64,000 nucleotides of DNA from Muricea muricata (Eukaryota; Cnidaria; Anthozoa; Malacalcyonacea; Plexauridae). A model generated the notes under the pieces. It did not search any database. It was not told the origin of the DNA and saw only the letters and a list, made by a program, of their open reading frames with translations. How positions within the stretch are numbered: the first letter of the stretch is position 1; each line of letters begins with the position of its first letter. The stretch lies in contig OY979718.1 of the NCBI GenBank assembly GCA_963855995.1, positions 29,731,282 to 29,795,281 on the forward strand, written 5' to 3'. This document shows, piece after piece, positions 11,222 through 23,440 of the stretch. A program made the position numbers and the translations under genes.

Positions 11222-12512
11222 ATCGAGATTAGCAAAATAACACCTTGACATGAGAAACGTAGAGCTTACTTGTGAACTGAGAAGAAACGATCTTAGAACC
11301 ATCAAAATCGCCTTTTAAGCATTCTAGAAGCGATTTGAACGTAAAAACATGCTCAAATCACCAACGAAAAATCGCTGTTTTAAATCGATCAGGGTGACGT
11401 TTTAGAGCTTAAAATGATGTTTTTAGTGCTAAAGTGAACGAGTTGAGCGCAATAATGTACTGCAATGACGGACCTAAAAGAGACCCAATAAATGGAATTT
11501 GCAGAACTTAGCAAGTCGGGAATCATGTTTTCGGCGCTCAAACTATCGAGATGAGCGAAGTAACCCGTTGACATGAGAAACCTATAACTTTCTAGTAAAC
11601 TGAACAGCAACGATCTTAGAACCATCAAAATTGCGTTTTAAGTGTTCTAGAAGCGATTTGAACGTAAAAACGTGCTCAAATCACCAACTAAAAATCGCCG
11701 TTTTATGTCGATCAGGGCGACGTTTTAGAGCTTAAAATGATGTTTTCAGTGCTAAAGTGAACGAGTTGAGTGCAATGATGTACTGCAATAACGGAGCTAA
11801 AAGAGACCTTCTAAATGGAAATTGCAGAACTTAGCAAGTCGGGAATCACGTTTTCGGCGCTCAAACCATCGGGATAAGCGAAATGACATGTTGAAATGAG
11901 AAACCTATAACTTGCTTGTACACTGAACAGAAACGATCTTAGAACTATAAAAATCGCGTTTTAAGCGCTCTAGAAGCGATTTGAACGTAAAAACATGCTC
12001 AAATCACCAACGAAAAGTTGCTGTCTTAAATCGATCAGGGTGACGTTTTAGAGCTTAAAATGATGTTTTCAGTGCTAAAGTGAACGAGTTGAGCGCAATA
12101 ATGTACTGCAATCACGGACCTAAAAGAGACCTAATAAATGGAAATTGCAGAACTTAGCAAGTCGGGAATCAGGTTTTCGGCGCTCAAACTATCTAGATGA
12201 GCGAAGTAACCCGTTGACATGAGAAACCTATAACTCTCTTGTAAACTGAAAAGAAACGATCTTAGAACCAGCAAAATTGCGTTTTACCCGTTCTAGAACG
12301 ATTTGAGCGTGAAAACATGCTCAAATCACCAACTTAAAATCGCCGTTTTAAATCGATCAGGGTGACGTTTTTGAGCTTAAAATGATGTTTTCAGTGCTAA
12401 AGTGAACGAGTTGAGCGCATTGATGTACTGCATTCACGGACCTAAAAGAGACCTTCTAAATTGAAATTGCAGAACTAAGCATGTCGGGAATCATATTTTC
12501 GGCTCTCAAACC
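11222..12512. repeat. 1,291-bp four-monomer repeat T3'-T6-T1-T2, copy 2
   Basis: Second tandem copy of the preceding block. It ends where the next T3 monomer reads cgataattggc instead of cgagattagc. The corresponding part of the 10.3-kb copy B (19.5-20.5 kb) has only one T6-T1-T2 set. Copy A therefore expanded here, or copy B contracted, after the 10.3-kb duplication. Confidence 0.85.
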
Positions 12513-13490
12513 ATCGATAATTGGCAAAATAACACCTTGACATGAGAAACGTAGAACTTACTTGTGAACTGAGAAGAAACGATCTTAGAACCATCAAAAT
12601 CGCGTTTTAAGCATTCTAGAAGAGATTTGAACGTAAAAACATGCTCAAATCACCAACTAAAAGTTGCCGTTTAAAATCGATCAGGGTGACGTTTTAAAGC
12701 ATAAAATGATGTTTTCAGTGCTAAAGTGAACGAGTTGAGCGCAATGATGTACTGCAATCAGGGACCTAAAAGAGACATTCTAAATGTAAATTGCAGAACT
12801 TAGAAAGTCGGGAATCAGGTTTTCGGCGCTGAAACCATCGGGATGAGCGAAATGACATGTTGAAATCAGAAACCTATAACTTGCTTGTAAACAGAACAGA
12901 AACGATCTTAGAACCAACAAAATCGCGTTTTAAGCGTTCTAGAAGCGATTTGAGCGTAAAAATATGCTCAAATCACCAACTAAAAGTTGCCGTTTTAAAT
13001 CAATCAGGGTGACGTTTTAAAGCTTAAAATGATGTTTTCAGTGCTAAAGTGAACGAGTTAAGCGCAATGATGTACTGCATTCACGGACCTAAAAGAGACC
13101 TTCTAAATTGAAATTGCAGAACTAAGCATGTCGGGAATCATATTTTCGTCTCTCAAACCATCGATAATCGGCAAAATAACACCTTGACATGAGAAACGTA
13201 GAGCTTACTTGTGAACTGAGAAGAAACGATCTTAGAACCATCAAAATCGCGTTTTAAGCATTCTAGAAGCGATTTGAACGTAAAAACATGCTCAAATCAC
13301 CAACTAAAAATCGCCGTTTTATGTCGATCAGGGCGACGTTTTAGAGCTTAAAATGATGTTTTCAGTGCTAAAGTGAACGAGTTGAGTGCAATGATGTACT
13401 GCAATAACGGACCTAAAAGAGACTTTCTAAATGGAAATTGCAGAACTTAGCAAGTCGGGAATCACGTTTTCGGCGCTCAAACCATCGGGA
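12513..13490. repeat. Array segment: T3-T4-T3 and hybrid junction monomer
   Basis: This is the end of 10.3-kb copy A: T3 (with cgtagaacttac), T4 (with gcgctgaaacc), then T3 with ttttcgtctctc whose tail is of T6 type (ttttatgtcgatcagggcg), then a T1 head. The same four private variants recur in copy B near 20,630, 20,904, 21,232 and 21,394. The T1 head is cut at accatcggga (13,490), where the next duplicate starts. Confidence 0.85.
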
Positions 13491-14136
13491 TGATCGAAAT
13501 GACATGTTGAAATCAGAAACCTATAACTTGCTTGTAAACAGAACAGAAACGATCTTAGAATCAACAAAATCGCGTTTTAAGCGTTCTAGAAGCGATTTGA
13601 GCGTAAAAATATGCTCAAATCACCAACTAAAAGTTGCCGTTTTAAATCAATCAGGGTGACGTTTTAAAGCTTAAAATGATGTTTTCAGTGCTAAAGTGAA
13701 CGAGTTGAGCGCAATGATGTACTGCATTCACGGACCTAAAAAAGACCTAATAAATGGAAATTGCAGAACTTAGCAAATCGGGAATCAGGTTTTCGGCGCT
13801 CAAACCATCGGGATGAGCGAAATGACATGTTTAAATTAGAAACCTATAACTTTCTTGTACACTGAACAGAAACGATCTTAGAACCATAAAAATCGCGTTT
13901 TTAGCGTTCTAGAAGCGATTTGAACGTAAAAACATGCTCAAATCACCAACGAAAAATTGCTGTTTTAAATCGATCAGGGTGACGTTTTAGAGCTTGAAAT
14001 GATGTTTTCAGTGCTAAAGTGAACGAGTTGAGTGCAATGATGTACTGCAATAACGGACCTAAAAGAGACCTTCTAAATGGAAATTGCAGAACTTAGCAAG
14101 TCGGGAATCACGTTTTCGGCGCTCAAACCATCGGGA
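13491..14136. repeat. 646-bp dimer (T4-T5) inserted between the 10.3-kb copies
   Basis: The tgatcg word at 13,491 recurs at 14,137, 646 bp later, and both occurrences follow the same hybrid T1/T4 head. The T5 monomer of this dimer ends with a T6-type tail (gagtgcaatgatgtactgc) rather than the usual T5 tail, which shows a crossover inside the invariant S1/S2 block. It has one private change, cgcgtttttagcg, near 13,897. Confidence 0.8.
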
Positions 14137-17100
14137 TGATCGAAATGACATGTTGAAATCAGAAACCTATAACTTGCTTGTAAACAGAACAGAAACGATC
14201 TTAGAATCAACAAAATCGCGTTTTAAGCGTTCTAGAAGCGATTTGAGCGTAAAAATATGCTCAAATCACCAACTAAAAGTTGCCGTTTTAAATCAATCAG
14301 GGTGACGTTTTAAAGCTTAAAATGATGTTTTCAGTGCTAAAGTGAACGAGTTGAGCGCAATGATGTACTGCATTCACGGACCTAAAAAAGACCTAATAAA
14401 TGGAAATTGCAGAACTTAGCAAATCGGGAATCAGGTTTTCGGCGCTCAAACCATCGGGATGAGCGAAATGACATGTTTAAATTAGAAACCTATAACTTTC
14501 TTGTACACTGAACAGAAACGATCTTAGAACCATAAAAATCGCGTTTTAAGCGTTCTAGAAGCGATTTGAACGTAAAAACATGCTCAAATCACCAACGAAA
14601 AATTGCTGTTTTAAATCGATCAGGGTGACGTTTTAGAGCTTGAAATGATGTTTTCAGTGCTAAAGTGAACGAGTTGAGCGCAATAATGTACTGCAATGAC
14701 GGACCTAAAAGAGACCTTCTAAATGGAAATTGCAGAACTTAGCAAGTCGGGAATCACGTTTTCGGCGCTCAAACCATCGGGATAAGAGAAATTACATGTT
14801 GAAATGAGAAACCTATAACTTGCTTGTACACTGAACAGAAACGATCTTAGAACTATAAAAATCGCGTTTTAAGCGCTCTAGAAGCGATTTGAACGTAAAA
14901 ACATGCTCAAATCACCAACGAAAAGTTGCTGTTTTAAATCGATCAGGGTGACGTTTTAGAGCTTAAAATGATGTTTTCAGTGCTAAAGTGAACGAGTTGA
15001 GCGCAATAATGTACTGCAATCACGGACCTAAAAGAGACCTAATAAATGGAAATTGCAGAACTTAGCAAGTCGGGAATCAGGTTTTCGGCGCTCAAACTAT
15101 CGAGATGAGCGAAGTAACCCGTTGACATGAGAAACCTATAACTCTCTTGTAAACTGAAAAGAAACGATCTTAGAACCAGCAAAATTGCGTTTTACCCGTT
15201 CTAGAACGATTTGAGCGTGAAAACATGCTCAAATCACCAACTTAAAATCGCCGTTTTAAATCGATCAGGGTGACGTTTTTGAGCTTAAAATGATGTTTTC
15301 AGTGCTAAAGTGAACGAGTTGAGCGCATTGATGTACTGCATTCACGGACCTAAAAGAGACCTTCTAAATTGAAATTGCAGAACTAAGCATGTCGGGAATC
15401 ATATTTTCGGCTCTCAAACCATCGATAATTGGCAAAATAACACCTTGACATGAGAAACGTAGAGCTTACTTGTGAACTGAGAAGAAACGATCTTAGAACC
15501 ATCAAAATCGCGTTTTAAGCATTCTAGAAGCGATTTGAACGTAAAAACATGCTCAAAGCACCAACTAAAAGTTGCCGTTTAAAATCGATCAGGGTGACGT
15601 TTTAAAGCATAAAATGATGTTTTCAGTGCTAAAGTGAACGAGTTGAGCGCAATGATGTACTGCAATCAGGGACCTAAAAGAGACATTCTAAATGTAAATT
15701 GCAGAACTTAGAAAGTCGGGAATCAGGTTTTTGGCGCTCAAACCATCGGGATGAGCGAAATGACATGTTGAAATCAGAAACCTATAACTTGCTTGTAAAC
15801 AGAACAGAAACGATCTTAGAACCAACAAAATCGCGTTTTAAGCGTTCTAGAAGCGATTTGAGCGTAAAAATATGCTCAAATCACCAACTAAAAGTTGCCG
15901 TTTTAAATCAATCAGGGTGACGTTTTAAAGCTTAAAATGATGTTTTCAGTGCTAAAGTGAACGAGTTGAGCGCAATGATGTACTGCATTCACGGACCTAA
16001 AAAAGACCTATTAAATGGAAATTGCAGAACTTAGCAAATCGGGAATCAGGTTTTCGGCGCTCAAACCATCGGGATGAGCGAAATGACATGTTTAAATTAG
16101 AAACCTATAACTTTCTTGTACACTGAACAGAAACGATCTTAGAACCATAAAAATCGCGTTTTAAGCGTTCTAGAAGCGATTTGAACGTAAAAACATGCTC
16201 AAATCACCAAACGAAAAATTGCTGTTTTAAATCGATCAGGGTGACGTTTTAGAGCTTGAAATGATGTTTTCAGTGCTAAAGTGAACGAGTTGAGCGCAAT
16301 AATGTACTGCAATGACGGACCTAAAAGAGACCTTCTAAATGGAAATTGCAGAACTTAGCAAGTCGGGAATCACGTTTTCGGCGCTCAAACCATCGGGATA
16401 AGAGAAATTACATGTTGAAATGAGAAACCTATAACTTGCTTGTACACTGAACAGAAACGATCTTAGAACTATAAAAATCGCGTTTTAAGCGCTCTAGAAG
16501 CGATTTGAACGTAAAAACATGCTCAAATCACCAACGAAAAGTTGCTGTTTTAAATCGATCAGGGTGACGTTTTAGAGCTTAAAATGATGTTTTCAGTGCT
16601 AAAGTGAACGAGTTGAGCGCAATAATGTACTGCAATCACGGACCTAAAAGAGACCTAATAAATGGAAATTGCAGAACTTAGCAAGTCGGGAATCAGGTTT
16701 TCGGCGCTCAAACTATCGAGATGAGCGAAGTAACCCGTTGACATGAGAAACCTATAACTCTCTTGTAAACTGAAAAGAAACGATCTTAGAACCAGCAAAA
16801 TTGCGTTTTACCCGTTCTAGAACAATTTGAGCGTGAAAACATGCTCAAATCACCAACTTAAAATCGCCGTTTTAAATCGATCAGGGTGACGTTTTTGAGC
16901 TTAAAATGATGTTTTCAGTGCTAAAGTGAACGAGTTGAGCGCATTGATGTACTGCATTCACGGACCTAAAAGAGACCTTCTAAATTGAAATTGCAGAACT
17001 AAGCATGTCGGGAATCATATTTTCGGCTCTCAAACCATCGATAATTGGCAAAATAACACCTTGACATGAGAAACGTAGAGCTTACTTGTGAACTGAGAAG

Positions 17101-20100
17101 AAACGATCTTAGAACCATCAAAATCGCGTTTTAAGCATTCTAGAAGCGATTTGAACGTAAAAACATGCTCAAAGCACCAACTAAAAGTTGCCGTTTAAAA
17201 TCGATCAGGGTGACGTTTTAAAGCATAAAATGATGTTTTCAGTGCTAAAGTGAACGAGTTGAGCGCAATGATGTACTGCAATCAGGGACCTAAAAGAGAC
17301 ATTCTAAATGTAAATTGCAGAACTTAGAAAGTCGGGAATCAGGTTTTCGGCGCTCAAACCATCGGGATGAGCGAAATGACATGTTGAAATCAGAAACCTA
17401 TAACTTGCTTGTAAACAAAACAGAAACGATCTTAGAACCAACAAAATCGTGTTTTAAGCGTTCTAGAAGCGATTTGAGCGTAAAAATATGCTCAAATCAC
17501 CAACTAAAAGTTGCCGTTTTAAATCAATCAGGGTGACGTTTTAAAGCTTAAAATGATGTTTTCAGTGCTAAAGTGAACGAGTTGAGCACAATGATGTACT
17601 GCATTCACGGACCTAAAAGAGACCTTGTAAATTGAAATTGCAGAACTAAGCATGTCGGGAATCATATTTTCGGCTCTCAAACCATCGATAATTGGCAAAA
17701 TAACACCTTGACATGAGAAACGTAGAGCTTACTTGTGAACTGAGAAGAAACGATCTTAGAACCATCAAAATCGCGTTTTAAGCATTCTAGAAGCGATTTG
17801 AACGTAAAAACATGCTCAAATCACAAACTAAAAGTTGCCGTTTAAAATCGATCAGGGTGAAGTTTTAAAGCATAAAATGATGTTTTCAGTGCTAAAGTGA
17901 ACGAGTTGAGCGCAATGATGTACTGCATTCACGGACCTAAAAAAGACCTAATAAATGGAAATTGCAGAACTTAGCAAGTCGGGAATCAGGTTTTCGGCGC
18001 TCAAACCATCGGGATGAGCGAAATGACATGTTGAAATGAGAAACCTATAACTTTCTTGTACACTGAACAGAAACGATCTTAGAACCATAAAAATCGCGTT
18101 TTAAGCGTTCTAGAAGCGATTTGAACGTAAAAACATGCTCAAATCACCAACGAAAAATTGCTGTTTTAAATCGATCAGGGTGACGTTTTAGAGCTTAAAA
18201 TGATGTTTTCAGTGCTAAAGTGAACGAGTTGAGCGCAATGATGTACTGCAATCACGGACCTAAAAGAGACCTTCTAAATGGTAATTGCAGAACTTAGCAA
18301 GTTGGGAATCAGGTTTTTGGCGCTCAAACCAACGGGATGAGCGAAATGACATGTTCAAATGAGAAACCTATAACTTGCTTGTAAACTGAAAAGAAACGAT
18401 CTTAGAACAATCAAAATCGCGTTTTAAGCGTTCTAGAAGTGATTTGAGCGTAAAAATATGCTCAAATCACCGACTTAAAATTGCCGTTTTAAATCGATCA
18501 GGGTGACGTTTTAGAACTTAAAATGATGTTTTCTGTGCTAAAGTGAACGAGTTGAGCGCAATAACGTACTGCAATGACGGACCTGAAAGAGACACAATAA
18601 ATGGAAATTGCAGAACTTAGCAAGTCGGGAATCAGGTTTTCGGCGCTCAAACTATCGAGATGAGCGAAGTAACCCGTTGACATGAGAAACCGAAAACTCT
18701 CTAGTAAACTTAACAGAAACGATCTTAGAACCATCAAAATTGCGTTTTACCCATTCTAGAACGATTTGAACGTGAAAACATGCTTAAATCACCAACTAAA
18801 AATTGCTGTTTTAAATCGCTCAGGGTGATGTTTTAGAGCTTAAAATGATGTTTTCAGTGCTAAAGTGAACGAGTTGAGCGCAATAATGTACTGCAATGAC
18901 GGACCTAAAAGAGACCCAATAAATGGAAATTGTAGAACTTAGCAAGTCGGGAATCATGTTTTCGGCGCTCAAACTATCGAGATGAGCGAAGTAACCCGTT
19001 GACATGAGAAACCTATAACTCTCTTGTAAACTGAAAAGAAACGATCTTAGAACCAGCAAAATTGCGTTTTACCCGTTCTAGAACGATTTTAGCGTGAAAA
19101 CATGCTCAAATCACCAACTTAAAATCGCCGTTTTAAATCGATCAGGGTGACGTTTTTGAGCTAAAAATGATGTTTTCAGTGCTAAAGTGAACGAGTTGAG
19201 CGCATTGATGTACTGCATTCACGGACCTAAAAGAGACCTTCTAAATTGAAATTGCAGAACTAAGCATGTCGGGAATCATATTTTCGGCTCTCAAACCATC
19301 GAGATTAGCAAAATAACACCTTGACATGAGAAACGTAGAGCTTACTTGTGAACTGAGAAGAAACGATCTTAGAACCATCAAAATCGCGTTTTAAGCATTC
19401 TAGAAGCGATTTGAACGTAAAAACATGCTCAAATCACCAACGAAAAATCGCTGTTTTAAATCGATCAGGGTGACGTTTTAGAGCTTAAAATGATGTTTTC
19501 AGTGCTAAAGTGAACGAGTTGAGCGCAATAATGTACTGCAATGACGGACCTAAAAGAGACCCAATAAATGGAATTTGTAGAACTTAGCAAGTCGGGAATC
19601 ATGTTTTCGGCGCTCAAACTATCGAGATGAGCGAAGTAACCCGTTGACATGAGAAACCTATAACTTTCTAGTAAACTGAACAGCAACGATCTTAGAACCA
19701 TCAAAATTGCGTTTTAAGTGTTCTAGAAGCGATTTGAACGTAAAAACGTGCTCAAATCACCAACTAAAAATCGCCGTTTTATGTCGATCAGGGCGACGTT
19801 TTAGAGCTTAAAATGATGTTTTCAGTGCTAAAGTGAACGAGTTGAGTGCAATGATGTACTGCAATAACGGACCTAAAAGAGACCTTCTAAATGGAAATTG
19901 CAGAACTTAGCAAGTCGGGAATCACGTTTTCGGCGCTCAAACCATCGGGATAAGCGAAATGACATGTTGAAATGAGAAACCTATAACTTGCTTGTACACT
20001 GAACAGAAACGATCTTAGAACTATAAAAATCGCGTTTTAAGCGCTCTAGAAGCGATTTGAACGTAAAAACATGCTCAAATCACCAACGAAAAGTTGCTGT

Positions 20101-21570
20101 CTTAAATCGATCAGGGTGACGTTTTAGAGCTTAAAATGATGTTTTCAGTGCTAAAGTGAACGAGTTGAGCGCAATAATGTACTGCAATCACGGACCTAAA
20201 AGAGACCTAATAAATGGAAATTGCAGAACTTAGCAAGTCGGGAATCAGGTTTTCGGCGCTCAAACTATCTAGATGAGCGAAGTAACCCGTTGACATGAGA
20301 AACCTATAACTCTCTTGTAAACTGAAAAGAAACGATCTTAGAACCAGCAAAATTGCGTTTTACCCGTTCTAGAACGATTTGAGCGTGAAAACATGCTCAA
20401 ATCACCAACTTAAAATCGCCGTTTTAAATCGATCAGGGTGACGTTTTTGAGCTTAAAATGATGTTTTCAGTGGTAAAGTGAACGAGTTGAGCGCATTGAT
20501 GTACTGCATTCACGGACCTAAAAGAGACCTTCTAAATTGAAATTGCAGAACTAAGCATGGCGGGAATCATATTTTCGGCTCTCAAACCATCGATAATTGG
20601 CAAAATAACACCTTGACATGAGAAACGTAGAACTTACTTGTGAACTGAGAAGAAACGATCTTAGAACCATCAAAATCGCGTTTTAAGCATTCTAGAAGAG
20701 ATTTGAACGTAAAAACATGCTCAAATCACCAACTAAAAGTTGCCGTTTAAAATCGATCAGGGTGACGTTTTAAAGCATAAAATGATGTTTTCAGTGCTAA
20801 AGTGAACGAGTTGAGCGCAATGATGTACTGCAATCAGGGACCTAAAAGAGACATTCTAAATGTAAATTGCAGAACTTAGAAAGTCGGGAATCAGGTTTTC
20901 GGCGCTGAAACCATCGGGATGAGCGAAATGACATGTTGAAATCAGAAACCTATAACTTGCTTGTAAACAGAACAGAAACGATCTTAGAACCAACAAAATC
21001 GCGTTTTAAGCGTTCTAGAAGCGATTTGAGCGTAAAAATATGCTCAAATCACCAACTAAAAGTTGCCGTTTTAAATCAATCAGGGTGACGTTTTAAAGCT
21101 TAAAATGATGTTTTCAGTGCTAAAGTGAACGAGTTAAGCGCAATGATGTACTGCATTCACGGACCTAAAAGAGACCTTCTAAATTGAAATTGCAGAACTA
21201 AGCATGTCGGGAATCATATTTTCGTCTCTCAAACCATCGATAATTGGCAAAATAACACCTTGACATGAGAAACGTAGAGCTTACTTGTGAACTGAGAAGA
21301 AACGATCTTAGAACCATCAAAATCGCGTTTTAAGCATTCTAGAAGCGATTTGAACGTAAAAACATGCTCAAATCACCAACTAAAAATCGCCGTTTTATGT
21401 CGATCAGGGCGACGTTTTAGAGCTTAAAATGATGTTTTCAGTGCTAAAGTGAACGAGTTGAGTGCAATGATGTACTGCAATAACGGACCTAAAAGAGACC
21501 TTCTAAATGGAAATTGCAGAACTTAGCAAGTCGGGAATCACGTTTTCGGCGCTCAAACCATCGGGATAAG
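14137..21570. repeat. 10.3-kb tandem duplication, copy B (shortened)
   Basis: The order T4-T5-T1-T2-T3-T4-T5-T1-T2-T3-T4-T3-T5 matches copy A monomer for monomer up to about 18,200, at a spacing of 10,979-10,980 bp. There the T6-T7 pair of copy A is missing and T8 follows directly, so the spacing drops by 646 bp to 10,334. A second loss of seven monomers (2,259 bp) lies near 19.8 kb. Small private differences include an extra A at caccaaacgaaa (near 16,207) and ggtttttggcg near 15,727. The right edge is where the T1 monomer near 21,515 continues as ordinary T1; it is known only to within about 50 bp. Confidence 0.8.
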
Positions 21571-23440
21571 CGAAATGACATGTTGAAATGAGAAACCTAT
21601 AACTTGCTTGTACACTGAACAGAAACGATCTTAGAACTATAAAAATCGCGTTTTAAGCGCTCTAGAAGCGATTTGAACGTAAAAACATGCTCAAATCACC
21701 AACGAAAACTTGCTGTCTTAAATCGATCAGGGTGACGTTTTAGAGCTTAAAATGATGTTTTCAGTGCTAAAGTGAACGAGTTGAGCGCAATAATGTACTG
21801 CAATCACGGACCTAAAAGAGACCTAATAAATGGAAATTGCAGAACTTAGCAAGTCGGGAATCAGGTTTTCGGCGCTCAAACTATCGAGATGAGCGAAGTA
21901 ACCCGTTGACATGAGAAACCGAAAACTCTCTAGTAAACTTAACAGAAACGATCTTAGAACCATCAAAATTGCGTTTTACCCATTCTAGAACGACTTGAGC
22001 GTGAAAACATGCTTAAATCACCAACTAAAAATTGCTGTTTTAAATCGCTCAGGGTGATGTTTTAGAGCTTAAAATGATGTTTTCAGTGCTAAAGTGAACG
22101 AGTTGAGCGCAATGATGTACTGCAATCACGGACCTAAAAGAGACCTTCTAAATGGTAATTGCAGAACTTAGCAAGTTGGGAATCAGGTTTTTGGCGCTCA
22201 AACCAACGGGATGAGCGAAATGACATGTTGAAATGAGAAACCTATAACTTGCTTGTAAACTGAAAAGAAACGATCTTAGAACAATCAAAATCGCGTTTTA
22301 AGCGTTCTAGAAGTGATTTGAGCGTAAAAATATGCTCAAATCACCAACTTAAAATTGCCGTTTTAAATCGATCAGGGTGACGTTTTAGAACTTAAAATGA
22401 TGTTTTCTGTGCTAAAGTGAACGAGTTGAGCGCAATAACGTACTGCAATGACGGACCTGAAAGAGACACAATAAATGGAAATTGCAGAACTTAGCAAGTC
22501 GGGAATCAGGTTTTCGGCGCTCAAACTATCGAGATGAGCGAAGTAACCCGTTGACATGAGAAACCGAAAACTCTCTAGTAAACTTAACAGAAACGATCTT
22601 AGAACCATCAAAATTGCGTTTTACACATTCTAGAACGATTTGAGCGTGAAAACATGCTCAAATCACCAACTAAAAATTGCTGTTTTAAATCGCTCAGGGT
22701 GATGTTTTAGAGCTTAAAATGATGTTTTCAGTGCTAAAGTGAACGAGTTGAGCGCAATAATGTACTGCAATGACGGACCTAAAAGAGACCCAATAAATGG
22801 AAATTGTAGAACTTAGCAAGTCGGGAATCATGTTTTCGGCGCTCAAACTATCGAGATGAGCGAAGTAACCCGTTGACATGAGAAACCTATAACTCTCTTG
22901 TAAACTGAAAAGAAACGATCTTAGAACCAGCAAAATTGCGTTTTACCCGTTCTAGAACGATTTTAGCGTGAAAACATGCTCAAATCACCAACTTAAAATC
23001 GCCGTTTTAAATCGATCAGGGTGACGTTTTTGAGCTAAAAATGATGTTTTCAGTGCTAAAGTGAACGAGTTGAGCGCAATGATGTACTGCATTCACGGAC
23101 CTAAAAGAGACCTTCTAAATTGAAATTGCAGAACTAAGCATGTCGGGAATCATATTTTCGGCTCTCAAACCATCGAGATTAGCAAAATAACACCTTGACA
23201 TGAGAAACGTAGAGCTTACTTGTCACCTGAGAAGAAACGATCTTAGAACCATCAAAATCGCGTTTTAAGCATTCTAGAAGCGATTTGAACGTAAAAACAT
23301 TCTAAAATCACCAACTAAAAGTTGCCGTTTAAAATCGATCAGGGTGACGTTTTAAAGCATAAAATGATGTTTTCAGTGCGAAAGTGAACGAGTTGAGCGC
23401 AATGATGTACTGCAATCAGGGACCTAAAAGAGACATTCTA
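21571..23440. repeat. Array segment: T1-T9-T8-T9-T10-T3'
   Basis: A T9-like monomer (21,838; acccattctagaacgac) precedes T8 (22,160), T9 (22,483), T10 (22,805) and T3' (23,127). The T8-T10 stretch is a near copy of 18,200-19,400 at a spacing of 3,874 bp (12 monomers). The T9-T8-T9 order suggests an unequal exchange that duplicated T9. A local change, gtcacctgag, lies near 23,222. Confidence 0.75.

Larger units (their letters stand above)
3158..13490. repeat. 10,333-bp tandem duplication, copy A (32 monomers)
   Basis: The block begins at tgatcgaaatgac (3158), a private variant of a T4 monomer. The same word reappears at 13,491, right after a T1-type head, which marks the head-to-tail junction of a tandem duplication with a 10,333-bp unit. 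Copy A and copy B share many rare variants at constant spacing: ataagagaaattac (near 3803/14782 and 5418/16398), tctagaacaatttgag (near 5838/16817), tcgtgttttaagcg (near 6467/17447), gttgagcacaatg (near 6601/17581) and gtgaagttttaaag (near 6887/17867). Copy A differs by carrying a T6-T7 pair (7,200-7,850) and seven extra monomers at about 9.5-11.8 kb. Confidence 0.85.
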
